NCBI GenBank assembly: GCA_051876105.1
Contig: JBJEHN010000097.1
Coordinates: 1 to 62,455 of the forward strand
Origin: W2P13-069 sp051876105
Lineage (GTDB): Bacteria > Actinomycetota > Coriobacteriia > Coriobacteriales > QAMH01
Length of the DNA stretch: 62,455 nucleotides
Direction: 5' to 3'
Shown: in pieces, positions 16,502 to 25,347 of the stretch
Position numbering within the stretch: the stretch's first letter is position 1
Layout: each line of letters begins with the position of its first letter
Translations under genes and position numbers: made by a program
Notes under the pieces: model-generated
The model's database searches: none
Told to the model about the DNA's origin: nothing
What the model saw: the letters and a program-made list of their open reading frames with translations, nothing else

Positions 16502-16993
16502 ATGGAGCAGACGCGCGCAGGCGAGGGCCTGACCCTCTTGGGGCGCCAGGGCACCCGCTACCCCCAGGACTACGATCCCGGCGTGCTCGAGACCTTCGAG
16601 AACAAGCACCCTGGCAACGACTACTTCGTCAAGTTCAACTGCCCGGAGTTCACCAGCCTGTGCCCCATCACGGGCCAGCCGGACTTCGCCACCATCTACA
16701 TCTCGTACGTCCCGGACGTCCGCATGGTCGAGAGCAAGAGCCTCAAGCTCTATCTCTTCAGCTTCCGCAACCATGGGGACTTCCACGAGGACTGCGTGAA
16801 CAAGATCATGAAGGACCTCATCGCCCTGATGGACCCCAAGTACATCGAGGTCTGGGGCAAGTTCACGCCCCGCGGCGGCATCTCGATCGACCCCTACTGC
16901 AACTACGGCAGACCCGGCACGCGCTGGGAGGAGGTTGCCTGGACGCGCCTGGCAAACCACGACCTCTACCCCGAGAAGGTCGACAACCGCTGA
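16502..16993 (+). CDS. queF: NADPH-dependent preQ0 reductase, type I
   Basis: QueF reduces the nitrile of preQ0 to the amine preQ1. The 163-aa protein is the short, single-domain form with FTSLCPITGQPDFA carrying the catalytic Cys and Asp near residue 55. VESKSLKLYLFSFRNHGDFHE, the NADPH-binding family signature, follows. GAGAGGAG precedes the ATG. It ends the que operon, which makes preQ1 for tRNA queuosine; the transglycosylase tgt is not in this window. Confidence 0.96.
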   Translation: MEQTRAGEGLTLLGRQGTRYPQDYDPGVLETFENKHPGNDYFVKFNCPEFTSLCPITGQPDFATIYISYVPDVRMVESKSLKLYLFSFRNHGDFHEDCVNKIMKDLIALMDPKYIEVWGKFTPRGGISIDPYCNYGRPGTRWEEVAWTRLANHDLYPEKVDNR

Positions 16994-17077
16994 GGCCCAC
17001 AGCGCGTGGGAGCCGCCCTTTAGCACGCGGTTAATCCGCGCGCTGCATTATTCTGGGCAATCAGGCGCGCTTTCCGA

Positions 17078-17083
17078 TATAGT
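17078..17083 (+). promoter_or_regulatory. -10 element before the 198-aa unknown gene
   Basis: TATAGT is followed by a leader of about 75 nt. The leader can form two small hairpins, GTCCTC with GAGGAC (17106-17121) and GGGCC with GGCCC (17122-17138), just upstream of the ribosome-binding site. Confidence 0.45.
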
Positions 17084-17163
17084 ATGAAGGCTATTGTCTT
17101 CGAGGGTCCTCCCCAGAGGACGGGCCTCGACAGGGCCCAGCACGTCATACGTTAGGAGTACCA

Positions 17164-17760
17164 ATGTCCGCACCCTCCCTCGACTACGCCGAGGTTCTCG
17201 ATTACTTCATCGCCTCCGACATGGCCAAGTCCAAGAAGCTTGCAGCCAAGGCGTCCAAGCAGTTCGTCTCCGAGCTGGGGCTGGCCCCCCGCAACATGAC
17301 TGAGGAGCAGACCCAGGCATTCTTCCTCGAGTGGTTCCTCTTCGACTACGAGTACGAGCCCGGCATGACCCTTGCCCGCTCCTATGCGCAAAACCCCCCG
17401 GCCGGCGCCGACCCCGCCAAGGTGGCGGAGCTCAAGCAGGTCGTCGACACGCAGTTCTGCGCGATCTTCTGGGTCGAGGGCGTGGCCCCGCTGCTCAACA
17501 TCACCACCCTCGAGGAGGCGGAGAGCGGCGAGCGCTTTGCCGTGCACAGCCCCGCCCTGGCGCATTCGGTCGTCCCCGGCGCAAAGGGCGCCCTGGGCTG
17601 CCGCATCTGCCAGATCGACGGCGAGTGGTACCTGCCCGGCGAGCCCGTCTTCTACTTCCTGGTCGAGCCCACCCAGCAGCTCAAGGACAGCCTGCACCTC
17701 CCAGAGGCAAGCCGTCCCTCCTTCACCAGCCTCATTGCCCAGCACTTCGGCAGGGCCTAG
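17164..17760 (+). CDS. Conserved-looking hypothetical protein, 198 aa
   Basis: I do not recognise this protein. It is soluble, 198 aa, without a signal peptide or membrane segment, and rich in acidic and aromatic residues. An N-terminal helical region (about residues 1-75, with FFLEWFLFDYEYEPG) leads to a beta-rich C-terminal half. A good TAGGAG ribosome-binding site, its own -10 and a strong terminator mark it as a real single-gene unit. Its short structured leader suggests some post-transcriptional control, but the signal is unknown. Confidence 0.8.
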   Translation: MSAPSLDYAEVLDYFIASDMAKSKKLAAKASKQFVSELGLAPRNMTEEQTQAFFLEWFLFDYEYEPGMTLARSYAQNPPAGADPAKVAELKQVVDTQFCAIFWVEGVAPLLNITTLEEAESGERFAVHSPALAHSVVPGAKGALGCRICQIDGEWYLPGEPVFYFLVEPTQQLKDSLHLPEASRPSFTSLIAQHFGRA

Positions 17761-17788
17761 CCCCTGGTGCTGCCCCAAGCGAAGCCCG

Positions 17789-17816
17789 GCGGGTCCGCAT
17801 GAGCGGGCCCGCTTTT
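17789..17816 (+). terminator. Terminator after the 198-aa unknown gene
   Basis: GCGGGTCCGC pairs with GCGGGCCCGC over 10 bp with a 4-nt loop, followed by TTTT. Confidence 0.85.
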
Positions 17817-17948
17817 CGTATGCGCAGGTGACAGCTCTGCAAGGCCTTTATGTCAGGCGGGTGTCGAGAACGTGGTTTTTCACCCTGCCACAGCCCTGAG
17901 ATGGTAGGCTGGGGTCATCAGGTTACACGCAACGGAAAGGTGACCGCC

Positions 17949-18437
17949 ATGGGCAAGTTCAGGTTCATTCTCGGTGCTGCGGCAGGTGCCGCGGCCGCCC
18001 TCCTCTTCGCTCCCCGCTCCGGCAAGGAGACCCGCCGCCTGCTCGCCGAGAAGGTCGAGGACGTTGCAGATGCAGCTCCCGAGCCCATCCGCTCTGTGGC
18101 AGAGCCGGTGATCGACGCAGCAGCCAGCGCGTACGGCAAGGCCTCTGCGCACGTCGAGCAGTCGCCCGCCGCAGACGACATCAAGGCAAAGATCGCCGAG
18201 GCCCGCGACGCCCTGGCCGAGCAGATCACGCGCAACCACGTGTCTGCCACCACCGTCGAGGCAGACGTGACGGACGTCCCTGTCGACGACTTGATCGAGG
18301 ATGCCGCCGAAGAGGCCGTCGAGGCTGCCGAGAGCGCGCTCGAGGATGCGCTCGAGGAAGCCCAGGAGGCCCTCGAGGAGCCCGAGGCCGCCCAGCCGGA
18401 GGAGCAGCCCGCACAGACCGTCAACTGGTACAAGTAG
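17949..18437 (+). CDS. YtxH-type envelope or stress protein
   Basis: The 162-aa protein starts MGKFRFILGAAAGAAAALLF, a glycine/alanine-zipper membrane segment, then APRSGKETR. That is the hallmark of the YtxH family, small membrane-anchored proteins often linked to general stress. The rest is a long, acidic, helix-forming tail rich in Ala and Glu (EEAVEAAESALEDALEEAQ region, near residues 118-140). GGAAAGG lies upstream of the ATG. Function is unknown; it is followed by a terminator, then a PRC-barrel gene that may share an envelope role. Confidence 0.8.
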   Translation: MGKFRFILGAAAGAAAALLFAPRSGKETRRLLAEKVEDVADAAPEPIRSVAEPVIDAAASAYGKASAHVEQSPAADDIKAKIAEARDALAEQITRNHVSATTVEADVTDVPVDDLIEDAAEEAVEAAESALEDALEEAQEALEEPEAAQPEEQPAQTVNWYK

Positions 18438-18468
18438 CTCCGGCTGGCACCGCATACGGCAAGAGAGG

Positions 18469-18500
18469 CGGGGGCGCTTGCATGCAGGCGCCCCCGTTTT
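18469..18500 (+). terminator. Terminator after the YtxH-type gene
   Basis: CGGGGGCGC (18469-18477) pairs with GCGCCCCCG (18488-18496), followed by TTTT. Confidence 0.85.
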
Positions 18501-18531
18501 GATGGGGCAGCGCCCCTCACAGGGAGGACAG

Positions 18532-19527
18532 ATGCTCGAAACCAAGAATCTCCACAGGCTCAAGGTCTACGTGAGCACCAAGAAGGGCAAGGTCAGGAAG
18601 TACGGCAAGGTGCACTGCCTCGTCTTCCACCCCTCCAAGCCCAAGGCGGTCGGCCTCATGGTCAAGCGCCCAGACGCCGCCATGATGGTGCAGCGCAAGG
18701 ACCGCTTCGTCAGCTTGGACAAGGTCGGCTTCACAGAGGACGGCGACCTGCTCGTCGAGCTCGACGACCGCGAGGCATGGGACCGCGACGCCGCCAAGCG
18801 CCTGGGGGTCGACCTCGACCTCTGCATCATCTGGGACGGCATGCCCGTGCGCAACCTCGAGGGCCGCGATCTGGGCGTCATCTCCAATATCGTCATATGC
18901 GACGACCTGCGCATCTGCTCTGTCGACATCTCCTCCGGTGACGTCAACCGGCTCATCTTGGGCTCGGCCGACATCTCCATCGGCCAGCTGCGCGGCTACG
19001 ACCCGCAGCTGCAGGCCATCGTGGCTGACGTGCAGCCCGGCGAGGTCGAGGTCTCTGGCGGTGTGGCGGCCAAGGCCGGCGAGGCCTGGGCCAAGGGCAC
19101 CCACAAGGTGAGCCAGGGCCAGGAGGCCGTGAGCACCCGCGCGGCGGAGAACATCGAGGGCACCGCCTACGCCGCCGGCGAGGCCATAGGCTCGATCAAG
19201 GAGAAGGCAAGCGCCAAGGCAGAGGAGCTGCAGCTCAGGGAGAAGGGCTCGGAGCTGAGCTCCAAGGCGGGGGAGGCCATCAACAGCGGCGCCTACAAGC
19301 TGGGACAGGCCATCGGCTCGCTCAAGGCCAAGGCCGAAGACGACGGCCCCGCGTCCCAGGCGCCTGCTGCTGGGGACGCGTCTGCCGCGGCGAGTGCGCC
19401 CAAGCCCGCCGCCCAGGAGGAGGACTCCATTGCCGACTCCGCCGCCCGCGCCTTGGGCAGCCAGCTGCGCAAGACAAAGGGCATGTTCAGCGCCTTCAAA
19501 GAAGAATTCGACAAGGCCTCCAGGTAA
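18532..19527 (+). CDS. PRC-barrel protein with LEA-like helical tail
   Basis: The 331-aa protein appears to have two PRC-barrel-like beta domains, roughly residues 5-80 and 95-170. The second contains WDGMPVRNLEGRDLGVISNI, a typical PRC turn. From about residue 180 the sequence becomes alanine/lysine/glutamate-rich amphipathic helix with repeated AGEAIGSIKEKA-like and AGEAINSG/LGQAIGSLKAKA units, recalling LEA or apolipoprotein repeats. PRC barrels often help assemble RNA- or envelope-associated complexes. Its TAA stop overlaps the ATG of RNase R (TAATG), so the two proteins are translationally coupled. The specific role is unknown. Confidence 0.8.
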   Translation: MLETKNLHRLKVYVSTKKGKVRKYGKVHCLVFHPSKPKAVGLMVKRPDAAMMVQRKDRFVSLDKVGFTEDGDLLVELDDREAWDRDAAKRLGVDLDLCIIWDGMPVRNLEGRDLGVISNIVICDDLRICSVDISSGDVNRLILGSADISIGQLRGYDPQLQAIVADVQPGEVEVSGGVAAKAGEAWAKGTHKVSQGQEAVSTRAAENIEGTAYAAGEAIGSIKEKASAKAEELQLREKGSELSSKAGEAINSGAYKLGQAIGSLKAKAEDDGPASQAPAAGDASAAASAPKPAAQEEDSIADSAARALGSQLRKTKGMFSAFKEEFDKASR

Positions 19528-21476
19528 TGCCGAGGCGCAGCAGGCCCCGCAACAACGCCAAGGGGCGCGGCCATTCCAGCCGCCTGCAGGGCAACTGCCC
19601 CCTGGGGGTCATCGACATCGCGCGCGAGGGCTACGGCTTCGTCGAGACCGAGGAGGGGGTCTTCTACATTCCCGCTAACCGGACGGGCGGCGCCATGAAC
19701 GGCGACACGGTGGAGGTCCGCCCCCGCAGCTCACGCCATCAGGCCGGCCAGCGCCGCGAGGCCGTGGTCGTGCGCGTCCACAGGCGCGCCACCGAGTACG
19801 TGGTGGGCGTGGTGGAGGTCTGCGACCCGCTTGCGGCCGTTGTCCCCCAGGACCCGCGCATCCAGCACGACGTCTTCATCGACTTGAGGCAGTCGCCCCA
19901 GGTCAAGAATGGTGACATGGTGCTTGCGCGCATCACCGGCTACCCCAGCCGCAGCGCTGCGGCGACGGGCTACGTCGTCGAGGTGCTCGGCGCGAGCGAC
20001 CAGCCGGGCATCGACGTCGACGCCATCATCCACGAGCACGGGCTGGCAACCGCGTTCTCGCCCCAGGCGCTTGAGCAGGCCCGCAGCCTCGACGCCGCCA
20101 TCCCCGCCGCCCTGGAGGAGCCCTCGCGCCACGACCTGCGCAGCCGCGAGGTATTCACCATCGACCCGGCAGACGCGCGCGACTTCGACGATGCGATCAG
20201 CATCGACGAGGTCGGTGGGCTCACGCGCCTGGGCGTGCACATCGCCGACGTCTCGAGCTACGTGGAGTGGGATAGCAGCATCGACATCTGCGCTCGCGAC
20301 CGCGCGACCAGCGTCTACCTCGTCGACCGCGTGCTGCCCATGCTCCCCGAGGAGCTGAGCTGCGACATCTGCAGCCTGCGCCCCGGGGTCGAGCGCCGCG
20401 CCCTCACTTGCGACATGCACTTCGACGCCAGCGGTGTCCTGCGCCGCTACCAGATTTTCCCCAGCGTGATACGCAGCCGCCGCCGCTTCACCTACGGGCA
20501 GGCCCAGGAGCTGCTCGACGCCATGGGGCAGGGCGCGCGCCCCACCGAGCTGGGCGAGCCCCTGGCCGGCAAGCTCTGGGCGCTGCATCAGCTGGCGGGC
20601 AAGCTGCTCGCCCTGCGCGAGCAGCGCGGGTCGCTCGACTTCGACAACCCAGAGGCCAAGCCGGTGCTCGACGAGGAGGGCCGCCCCCTGCGCATCGACC
20701 TGCGGGTGAAGAACGACGCCACATCGATGATCGAGGAGGCGATGATCGCCGCCAACGAGTGCGTGGCCGCCCACCTGCACCGCAAGCAGCTCCCCTGCGT
20801 CTTCCGCATCCACGAGAGCCCGGGCCCCAAGGCGCTCGAGGGCCTCCTGCCCGTGCTCAGGGAGCTGGGCTACAGCACGGCGGGGCTGGCAGCGGGCGAG
20901 ACGGCCGCCTACCAGCGCCTGCTGGCGGAGGCGCGCCTGCGCCCGGACGGCCAGCTGGTGGACAGCATGGTCCTGAGGAGCATGGAGCGCGCCCGCTACA
21001 GCGTGCAGCCGCTGCCGCACTTCGGCCTTGCGAGCAGCTGCTACTGCCACTTCACCAGCCCCATCAGGCGCTACCCCGACCTCATGGTCCACCGCCTGCT
21101 CAAGGACCCGAGCGCGATGGAGGGGCAGCTCGAGTGGCTGGCCGAGCATGCGAGCAAGATGGAGCGCGCGGCGGAGGGAGCCGAGCGCGACAGCGTCAAT
21201 CTCAAGATCTGCCAGTTCATGGCGGGCAAAGTGGGGGAGCGCTTCGAGGCGACCATCGCCGCTGTGCACGCATATGGCTTCATGGTGAGGCTCGACAACA
21301 CGGCCGAGGGCTTCGTGCGCTTCGACCCGGTGAGGCACGAGTACTGCCAGTTCGACCCCAAGCTTCAGACGCTCATGGGCGAGGAGACGGGGCGCACCTA
21401 CCGGCTGGGCCAGCGCGTCAAGGTGACCCTGGCACGGGTCGACCTGCGCGACCAGACCCTGGACTTCGAGCTCTAG
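19527..21476 (+). CDS. rnr: Ribonuclease R (RNB-family 3'-5' exoribonuclease)
   Basis: RNase R degrades structured RNA from the 3' end. The 649-aa protein has an N-terminal cold-shock-like region (GYGFVETEEGVFYIP near residue 32). The RNB catalytic domain has DPADARDFDDAISI near residue 210, with the four metal-binding aspartates. HFTSPIRRYPDLMVHR follows, and a C-terminal S1 domain lies from about residue 570. It is shorter than Escherichia coli RNase R (about 800 aa) but typical of many Gram-positives. Its start overlaps the stop of the PRC-barrel gene. Confidence 0.94.
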   Translation: MPRRSRPRNNAKGRGHSSRLQGNCPLGVIDIAREGYGFVETEEGVFYIPANRTGGAMNGDTVEVRPRSSRHQAGQRREAVVVRVHRRATEYVVGVVEVCDPLAAVVPQDPRIQHDVFIDLRQSPQVKNGDMVLARITGYPSRSAAATGYVVEVLGASDQPGIDVDAIIHEHGLATAFSPQALEQARSLDAAIPAALEEPSRHDLRSREVFTIDPADARDFDDAISIDEVGGLTRLGVHIADVSSYVEWDSSIDICARDRATSVYLVDRVLPMLPEELSCDICSLRPGVERRALTCDMHFDASGVLRRYQIFPSVIRSRRRFTYGQAQELLDAMGQGARPTELGEPLAGKLWALHQLAGKLLALREQRGSLDFDNPEAKPVLDEEGRPLRIDLRVKNDATSMIEEAMIAANECVAAHLHRKQLPCVFRIHESPGPKALEGLLPVLRELGYSTAGLAAGETAAYQRLLAEARLRPDGQLVDSMVLRSMERARYSVQPLPHFGLASSCYCHFTSPIRRYPDLMVHRLLKDPSAMEGQLEWLAEHASKMERAAEGAERDSVNLKICQFMAGKVGERFEATIAAVHAYGFMVRLDNTAEGFVRFDPVRHEYCQFDPKLQTLMGEETGRTYRLGQRVKVTLARVDLRDQTLDFEL

Positions 21477-21595
21477 GCGCGCCCGGGCAGCACCGCTACC
21501 TTGCGCATGTTGTGGAGGAATCCCGCAGGGCGCAAGCGAGGTGCTACCCTGTCAGGGTTGCAAACGAGAAGATCAGCGAAGGAAGCACTCCGAGC

Positions 21596-22855
21596 ATGAA
21601 CTTGAACCCCGCTATCGTCATCCCGACCTACTGGTGCGGGCGCCGCGGAGCCGGCAGCTCTGCGGGCAGCCCCGTCTACGACTACGTCACACCCATCGAC
21701 CAGCCCGGCAACCTCGCCCGCTGCCTCGACTCGCTCCAGCGCGTCGAGGGCCTGGGGAGGGTCATCGTCTTGGTCGCCGCCGAGCCCGGCACCGAGAACC
21801 AGGCGGCGGAGAAGGTGCGCGACATCCTGAGCCGCTACCCCCGCATGGAGCTCGCCATGGTCTCCGCTCCCGAGCAGCGCCACGTCCACCGCCGCATGGA
21901 GCAGATCGGCCTGGGCGCTCTGGCGAGCTGCGCGAGCCTGACCGGTTACGGCGCCGTCAAGAACCTGGGCATCTTGGCTGCGTCGATCTTCGGGCACGAC
22001 ACCGTTGTCTTCCTCGACGACGACGTCATCGTCGACAGGCCGGACTTCCTCGAGCGCGCGCTCTACGGCATCGGCGCGCAGACGCCCTCCGGCAGCATCG
22101 TCACCGCCAAGACCGGCTACTTCTACGACGAGGCCGGCCAGAGGCTCCCCCAGCCGGAGAAGCGCTGGTACCGCAGGGGCTGGAGCAAGTCCCGCGAGCT
22201 GGCCGCCTACCTCAAGCCCGCCCTGGAGGGCCCGCGCCTCTCGCGTGCCAACACGGCCGCGGGCAGCTGCATGGTGCTGCACGCGGAGACCTTCGGCAGC
22301 GTGAGCTTCGACCCCTGGATCACGAGGGGCGAGGACCTCGACTACGTGCTCAGCTGCCGCATGTACCACCAGGACATCTGGCTCGACAACAAACTCGGCG
22401 TGCAGCGCATGCCCCGCGAGCGCCGCGACACGGCGGCTAACTTCGAGCAGGACGTGGTGCGCTGGTTCTACCAGAGCCGCAAGGTCGAGTTCGCCAAGGC
22501 GCAGATCGACCTCATGCGCGTCGAGCCCCACACCATGGAGCCCTACCCGGGCAAGTGGCTCACTCACAAGGTCGACCGGCAGGCCCTGCTCACCGCCCTG
22601 GCAAGCGCTGTGGGCGCACCCGAGCACGGCGAGTACCTCGGCATTGCCTTCGCCGGCCGCCGAGCCGCTTCCGAGTACGCGCGCGACAACTGCAGCCGCT
22701 ACTTCGAGTTCCAACGCCAGTGGCCAACGCTGGTGCGCGGGCTGTGGAACTGCATCCCGCTGGCAACGCAGCTCTCCGGCGCGCGCCAGGTGGGCAGCGT
22801 CAACCCCGCTTTCACGGGCCGCTTCAGCGCGGTGGCCGCAGACGGCGCGGAGTAG
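21596..22855 (+). CDS. Glycosyltransferase-like protein (GT-A fold)
   Basis: The 419-aa protein looks like a GT-A type nucleotide-sugar transferase. It begins AIVIPTYW, has VFLDDDVIVDRPDF near residue 140 as a DxD-like metal motif, and TRGEDLDYVLSCRMY near residue 245 as the acceptor-side ED motif. No membrane segment is evident. Sugar donor and acceptor are unknown. A hairpin terminator ends it before a sensor kinase gene. The same strand remains open upstream through rnr, but the family start is here. Confidence 0.7.
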   Translation: MNLNPAIVIPTYWCGRRGAGSSAGSPVYDYVTPIDQPGNLARCLDSLQRVEGLGRVIVLVAAEPGTENQAAEKVRDILSRYPRMELAMVSAPEQRHVHRRMEQIGLGALASCASLTGYGAVKNLGILAASIFGHDTVVFLDDDVIVDRPDFLERALYGIGAQTPSGSIVTAKTGYFYDEAGQRLPQPEKRWYRRGWSKSRELAAYLKPALEGPRLSRANTAAGSCMVLHAETFGSVSFDPWITRGEDLDYVLSCRMYHQDIWLDNKLGVQRMPRERRDTAANFEQDVVRWFYQSRKVEFAKAQIDLMRVEPHTMEPYPGKWLTHKVDRQALLTALASAVGAPEHGEYLGIAFAGRRAASEYARDNCSRYFEFQRQWPTLVRGLWNCIPLATQLSGARQVGSVNPAFTGRFSAVAADGAE

Positions 22856-22886
22856 CGCGGGCTTGCCTGAGGGGAGTACACTGCAG

Positions 22887-22920
22887 GGAGCGAGGCACAT
22901 GCCCCGCTCCTTTCATTTTG
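22887..22920 (+). terminator. Terminator after the glycosyltransferase-like gene
   Basis: GGAGCG with CGCTCC encloses GGC with GCC (one A-C mismatch between), followed by TTTCATTTTG. Confidence 0.65.
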
Positions 22921-22951
22921 CTTGAGAGCCCTAGCGCAGAGGGGAGTCACC

Positions 22952-24301
22952 GTGGACAGGGATCCCAAGAAGCTCGTCGGGGTAGGGGTGATGCTCGTCT
23001 CCTACGCCGTCTTCAGCGTGGTTGCCATCTACAGCGTCTTCTTCTCCAGCGGGGCCGCGTCGCCTGCCGTGGGGGTCGCTGCCATCATCGCCATGGCGAT
23101 CATGAGCCTGGTTGCCCTGGTGGTCTCAGGCCAGGACATCCACGTGAGGGCCAATACCAACAACCGCACCCTGCGCCTGGCGAGCGAGACGGTCACCTTC
23201 ATGAGGCAGGGCCTGAGCCAGGAGTCCGCCCAGGCCGTGTGCGACCTGCTCCTCACCGCCGTCACCGCCTGCAGCGTGGCCATCACGGACCGTGACGTCA
23301 TCCTGGGCTTCTCCGGCGTCGACCGCAAGAACCACGAGCAGGGGACCCCCATCCAGACGGTGGTCACGGTCGAGACTCTCGAAGACGGCCAGACCCGCGT
23401 GGTCGAGACCGCCAACGCCCTGGGCTTCAAGGGCGACGGAGCCAAGATCAAGGGGGCTATCATCGTGCCCCTGGTGGTGAGGGAGAACATCGTCGGCACG
23501 CTCAAGTTCTACTACACCTCCGCCGCGCGCATGGACGAGGACCAGCTCGCCATGGCCGAGGGCTTTGCGCAGCTGCTCTCCACCCAGCTCTCGCTCAGCT
23601 ACCTGGAGCAGCAGGCCGAGCTCGCCGCCCGCATGGAGCTCAAGGCCCTGCAGGCCCAGATCAACCCGCACTTCCTCTTCAACACCATCAACACCATCGC
23701 CAGCTACACCCGCACCGACCCCAACAAGGCACGCACCATGCTGAGGGAGTTCGCGGTGTACTACCGCCGCCTGCTCGAGAACAGCGAGGATCTCATCCCC
23801 CTCAGCAGCGAGATAGAGCAGACAGAGCGCTACCTCATGTTCCAGCGCGCGCGCTTCGGCGAGGACTCGGTGATCATGGAGATCAACCAGGAGGACGAGC
23901 TCGGCGAGCTGCGCGTGCCCGCCTTCATCCTCCAGCCCCTCGTGGAAAACGCCGTGGGCCATGGCCGCCGCCCCGATGGCAGCACCCTGCACATCGTGGT
24001 CACGGTTGAGCGCCAAGGCGACGACGCGGTCATCAGCGTCGCCGACGACGGGGTCGGCATCGCCCCGGAGCGCCTGGCGACGGTCATCGACGGCGGTTCC
24101 AAGACGGGCATGGGCATCGCCCTCAAGAACGTCAACGCGCGCCTCAAGGGCTACTTCGGCAGCTTGAGCGGCCTTGTGATCCAGAGCGTGGAGGGGGAGG
24201 GGACCACCGCGGTGCTCAACCTCTGCGGTGCGCTCGTCAAGGAGGACGGCGAGGCCGAGGAGCTCACGGTCGACACCCTGGGCTCGCTGCTCGGGCGCTA
24301 G
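22952..24301 (+). CDS. LytS-type sensor histidine kinase
   Basis: This is a 449-aa membrane sensor of the LytS/YehU family. Two N-terminal membrane helices (about residues 8-30 and 37-58) are followed by a GAF-like domain (about 90-215). The family phosphoacceptor motif QINPHFLFN has its His near residue 240. The ATPase domain has NAVGH and DDGVGI. It starts at GTG with AGGGGAG upstream. The LytTR regulator gene follows about 150 nt later with its own -10. The usual target operons (lrgAB or a pyruvate/peptide transporter) are not adjacent, so the signal is unknown. Confidence 0.9.
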   Translation: MDRDPKKLVGVGVMLVSYAVFSVVAIYSVFFSSGAASPAVGVAAIIAMAIMSLVALVVSGQDIHVRANTNNRTLRLASETVTFMRQGLSQESAQAVCDLLLTAVTACSVAITDRDVILGFSGVDRKNHEQGTPIQTVVTVETLEDGQTRVVETANALGFKGDGAKIKGAIIVPLVVRENIVGTLKFYYTSAARMDEDQLAMAEGFAQLLSTQLSLSYLEQQAELAARMELKALQAQINPHFLFNTINTIASYTRTDPNKARTMLREFAVYYRRLLENSEDLIPLSSEIEQTERYLMFQRARFGEDSVIMEINQEDELGELRVPAFILQPLVENAVGHGRRPDGSTLHIVVTVERQGDDAVISVADDGVGIAPERLATVIDGGSKTGMGIALKNVNARLKGYFGSLSGLVIQSVEGEGTTAVLNLCGALVKEDGEAEELTVDTLGSLLGR

Positions 24302-24414
24302 GGGCGCCTGCAGCGGGGTGCGCTCTCCCGGCTGCGGCGGGCAGACGTTGCCTTTTCGTTTTTTCAAAACAGCTTTCGGCTCGCGCCAAAGCTGGAAAGA
24401 GCCCTCGCAGGTGT

Positions 24415-24420
24415 TATCAT
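24415..24420 (+). promoter_or_regulatory. -10 element of the LytTR regulator
   Basis: TATCAT lies 35 nt upstream of the start codon. It would let the regulator be expressed apart from the kinase. Confidence 0.35.
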
Positions 24421-24455
24421 CGAATGCACGTATGGAAGTATGAATGGAGGCGAAC

Positions 24456-25169
24456 ATGCTGCGCGCGATCATCGTCGATGACGAGGCCCCGGCCCGTTCC
24501 GAGCTCAGGTTCCTGCTGGACGAGACCGGCAAGGTCGACGTCGTGGCAGAGGCCGCCAACGTTCGCGAGGCAATCGAGAAGCTCAAGGACCTTGGTGCAG
24601 ACATCATGTTCCTCGACGTGAACATGCCCGGCACAGACGGCCTTCAGCTTGCAGAGGCCCTCACCCATCTCAAGTACCCGCCGTATGTGATCTTCGTCAC
24701 TGCGTACAGCGAGCACGCCGTCAAGGCCTTCGACGTCAACGCCACGGACTACCTGGTCAAACCCGTCGAGACAGACCGCCTCAACCAGGCCATCGCCAAG
24801 GTCCTGCAGCACATCGGCGGCCAGGGCCACGGCAGCACCGGCGAGCGCATCCCTGTGGAGAAGGGCGGCAAGAAGCTCCTCATCCCCACAGACAAGATCC
24901 ACTTCATCATGGCCAAGGACGACTACTCCTACCTCCACACGGACTCAGACCGCTACCTCTCCACGGTGAGCCTGGCCCAGCTCGAGGCAAAGCTCGAGCC
25001 CCTGGGCTTCTTCCGCGTGCATCGCCGCTACCTGGTCAACCTCTCCTGCATCCGCGAGGTCGACCCGGTCTCCGGCGGCACCCTGCTCCTCACCCTGCAG
25101 GGCGAGGAGGAGCAGATCCCCGTCTCGCGTCGCCGCGTCGCCTCGCTCAAGAAGGCGCTGGGGCTCTAG
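24456..25169 (+). CDS. LytTR-family response regulator
   Basis: The 237-aa protein has an N-terminal receiver domain (IIVDDE at 5-10, phosphoacceptor D54 in FLDVNMPG, Lys in YLVKPVE). A C-terminal LytTR DNA-binding domain follows from about residue 135 (FRVHRRYLVNLSCI). It should bind paired direct repeats when phosphorylated by the LytS-type kinase just upstream. GGAGG lies 5 nt before ATG 24456; a more distal ATG at 24444 is less likely. A strong hairpin follows. Confidence 0.93.
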   Translation: MLRAIIVDDEAPARSELRFLLDETGKVDVVAEAANVREAIEKLKDLGADIMFLDVNMPGTDGLQLAEALTHLKYPPYVIFVTAYSEHAVKAFDVNATDYLVKPVETDRLNQAIAKVLQHIGGQGHGSTGERIPVEKGGKKLLIPTDKIHFIMAKDDYSYLHTDSDRYLSTVSLAQLEAKLEPLGFFRVHRRYLVNLSCIREVDPVSGGTLLLTLQGEEEQIPVSRRRVASLKKALGL

Positions 25170-25191
25170 GGGCTCAACGCACATGACACTC

Positions 25192-25235
25192 CTGCGGGGG
25201 CGGCTGGCTCGGGCTGGCCGCCCCCGCAGTGTTTC
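25192..25235 (+). terminator. Terminator after the LytTR regulator
   Basis: CTGCGGGGGCGGC pairs perfectly over 13 bp with GCCGCCCCCGCAG, with a 12-nt loop, then TGTTTCC. The weak T run lowers certainty. Confidence 0.7.
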
Positions 25236-25347
25236 CCGGGGTGCTTTGCGCGGCGGCATGCGCCCTGCCCGCCGCCTGCGAAATATGCTTGAAACCTTTG
25301 GCTAGTACCGTGATGCCGTAAAGCCCCTGCTAGACAAAGGAACCGCC

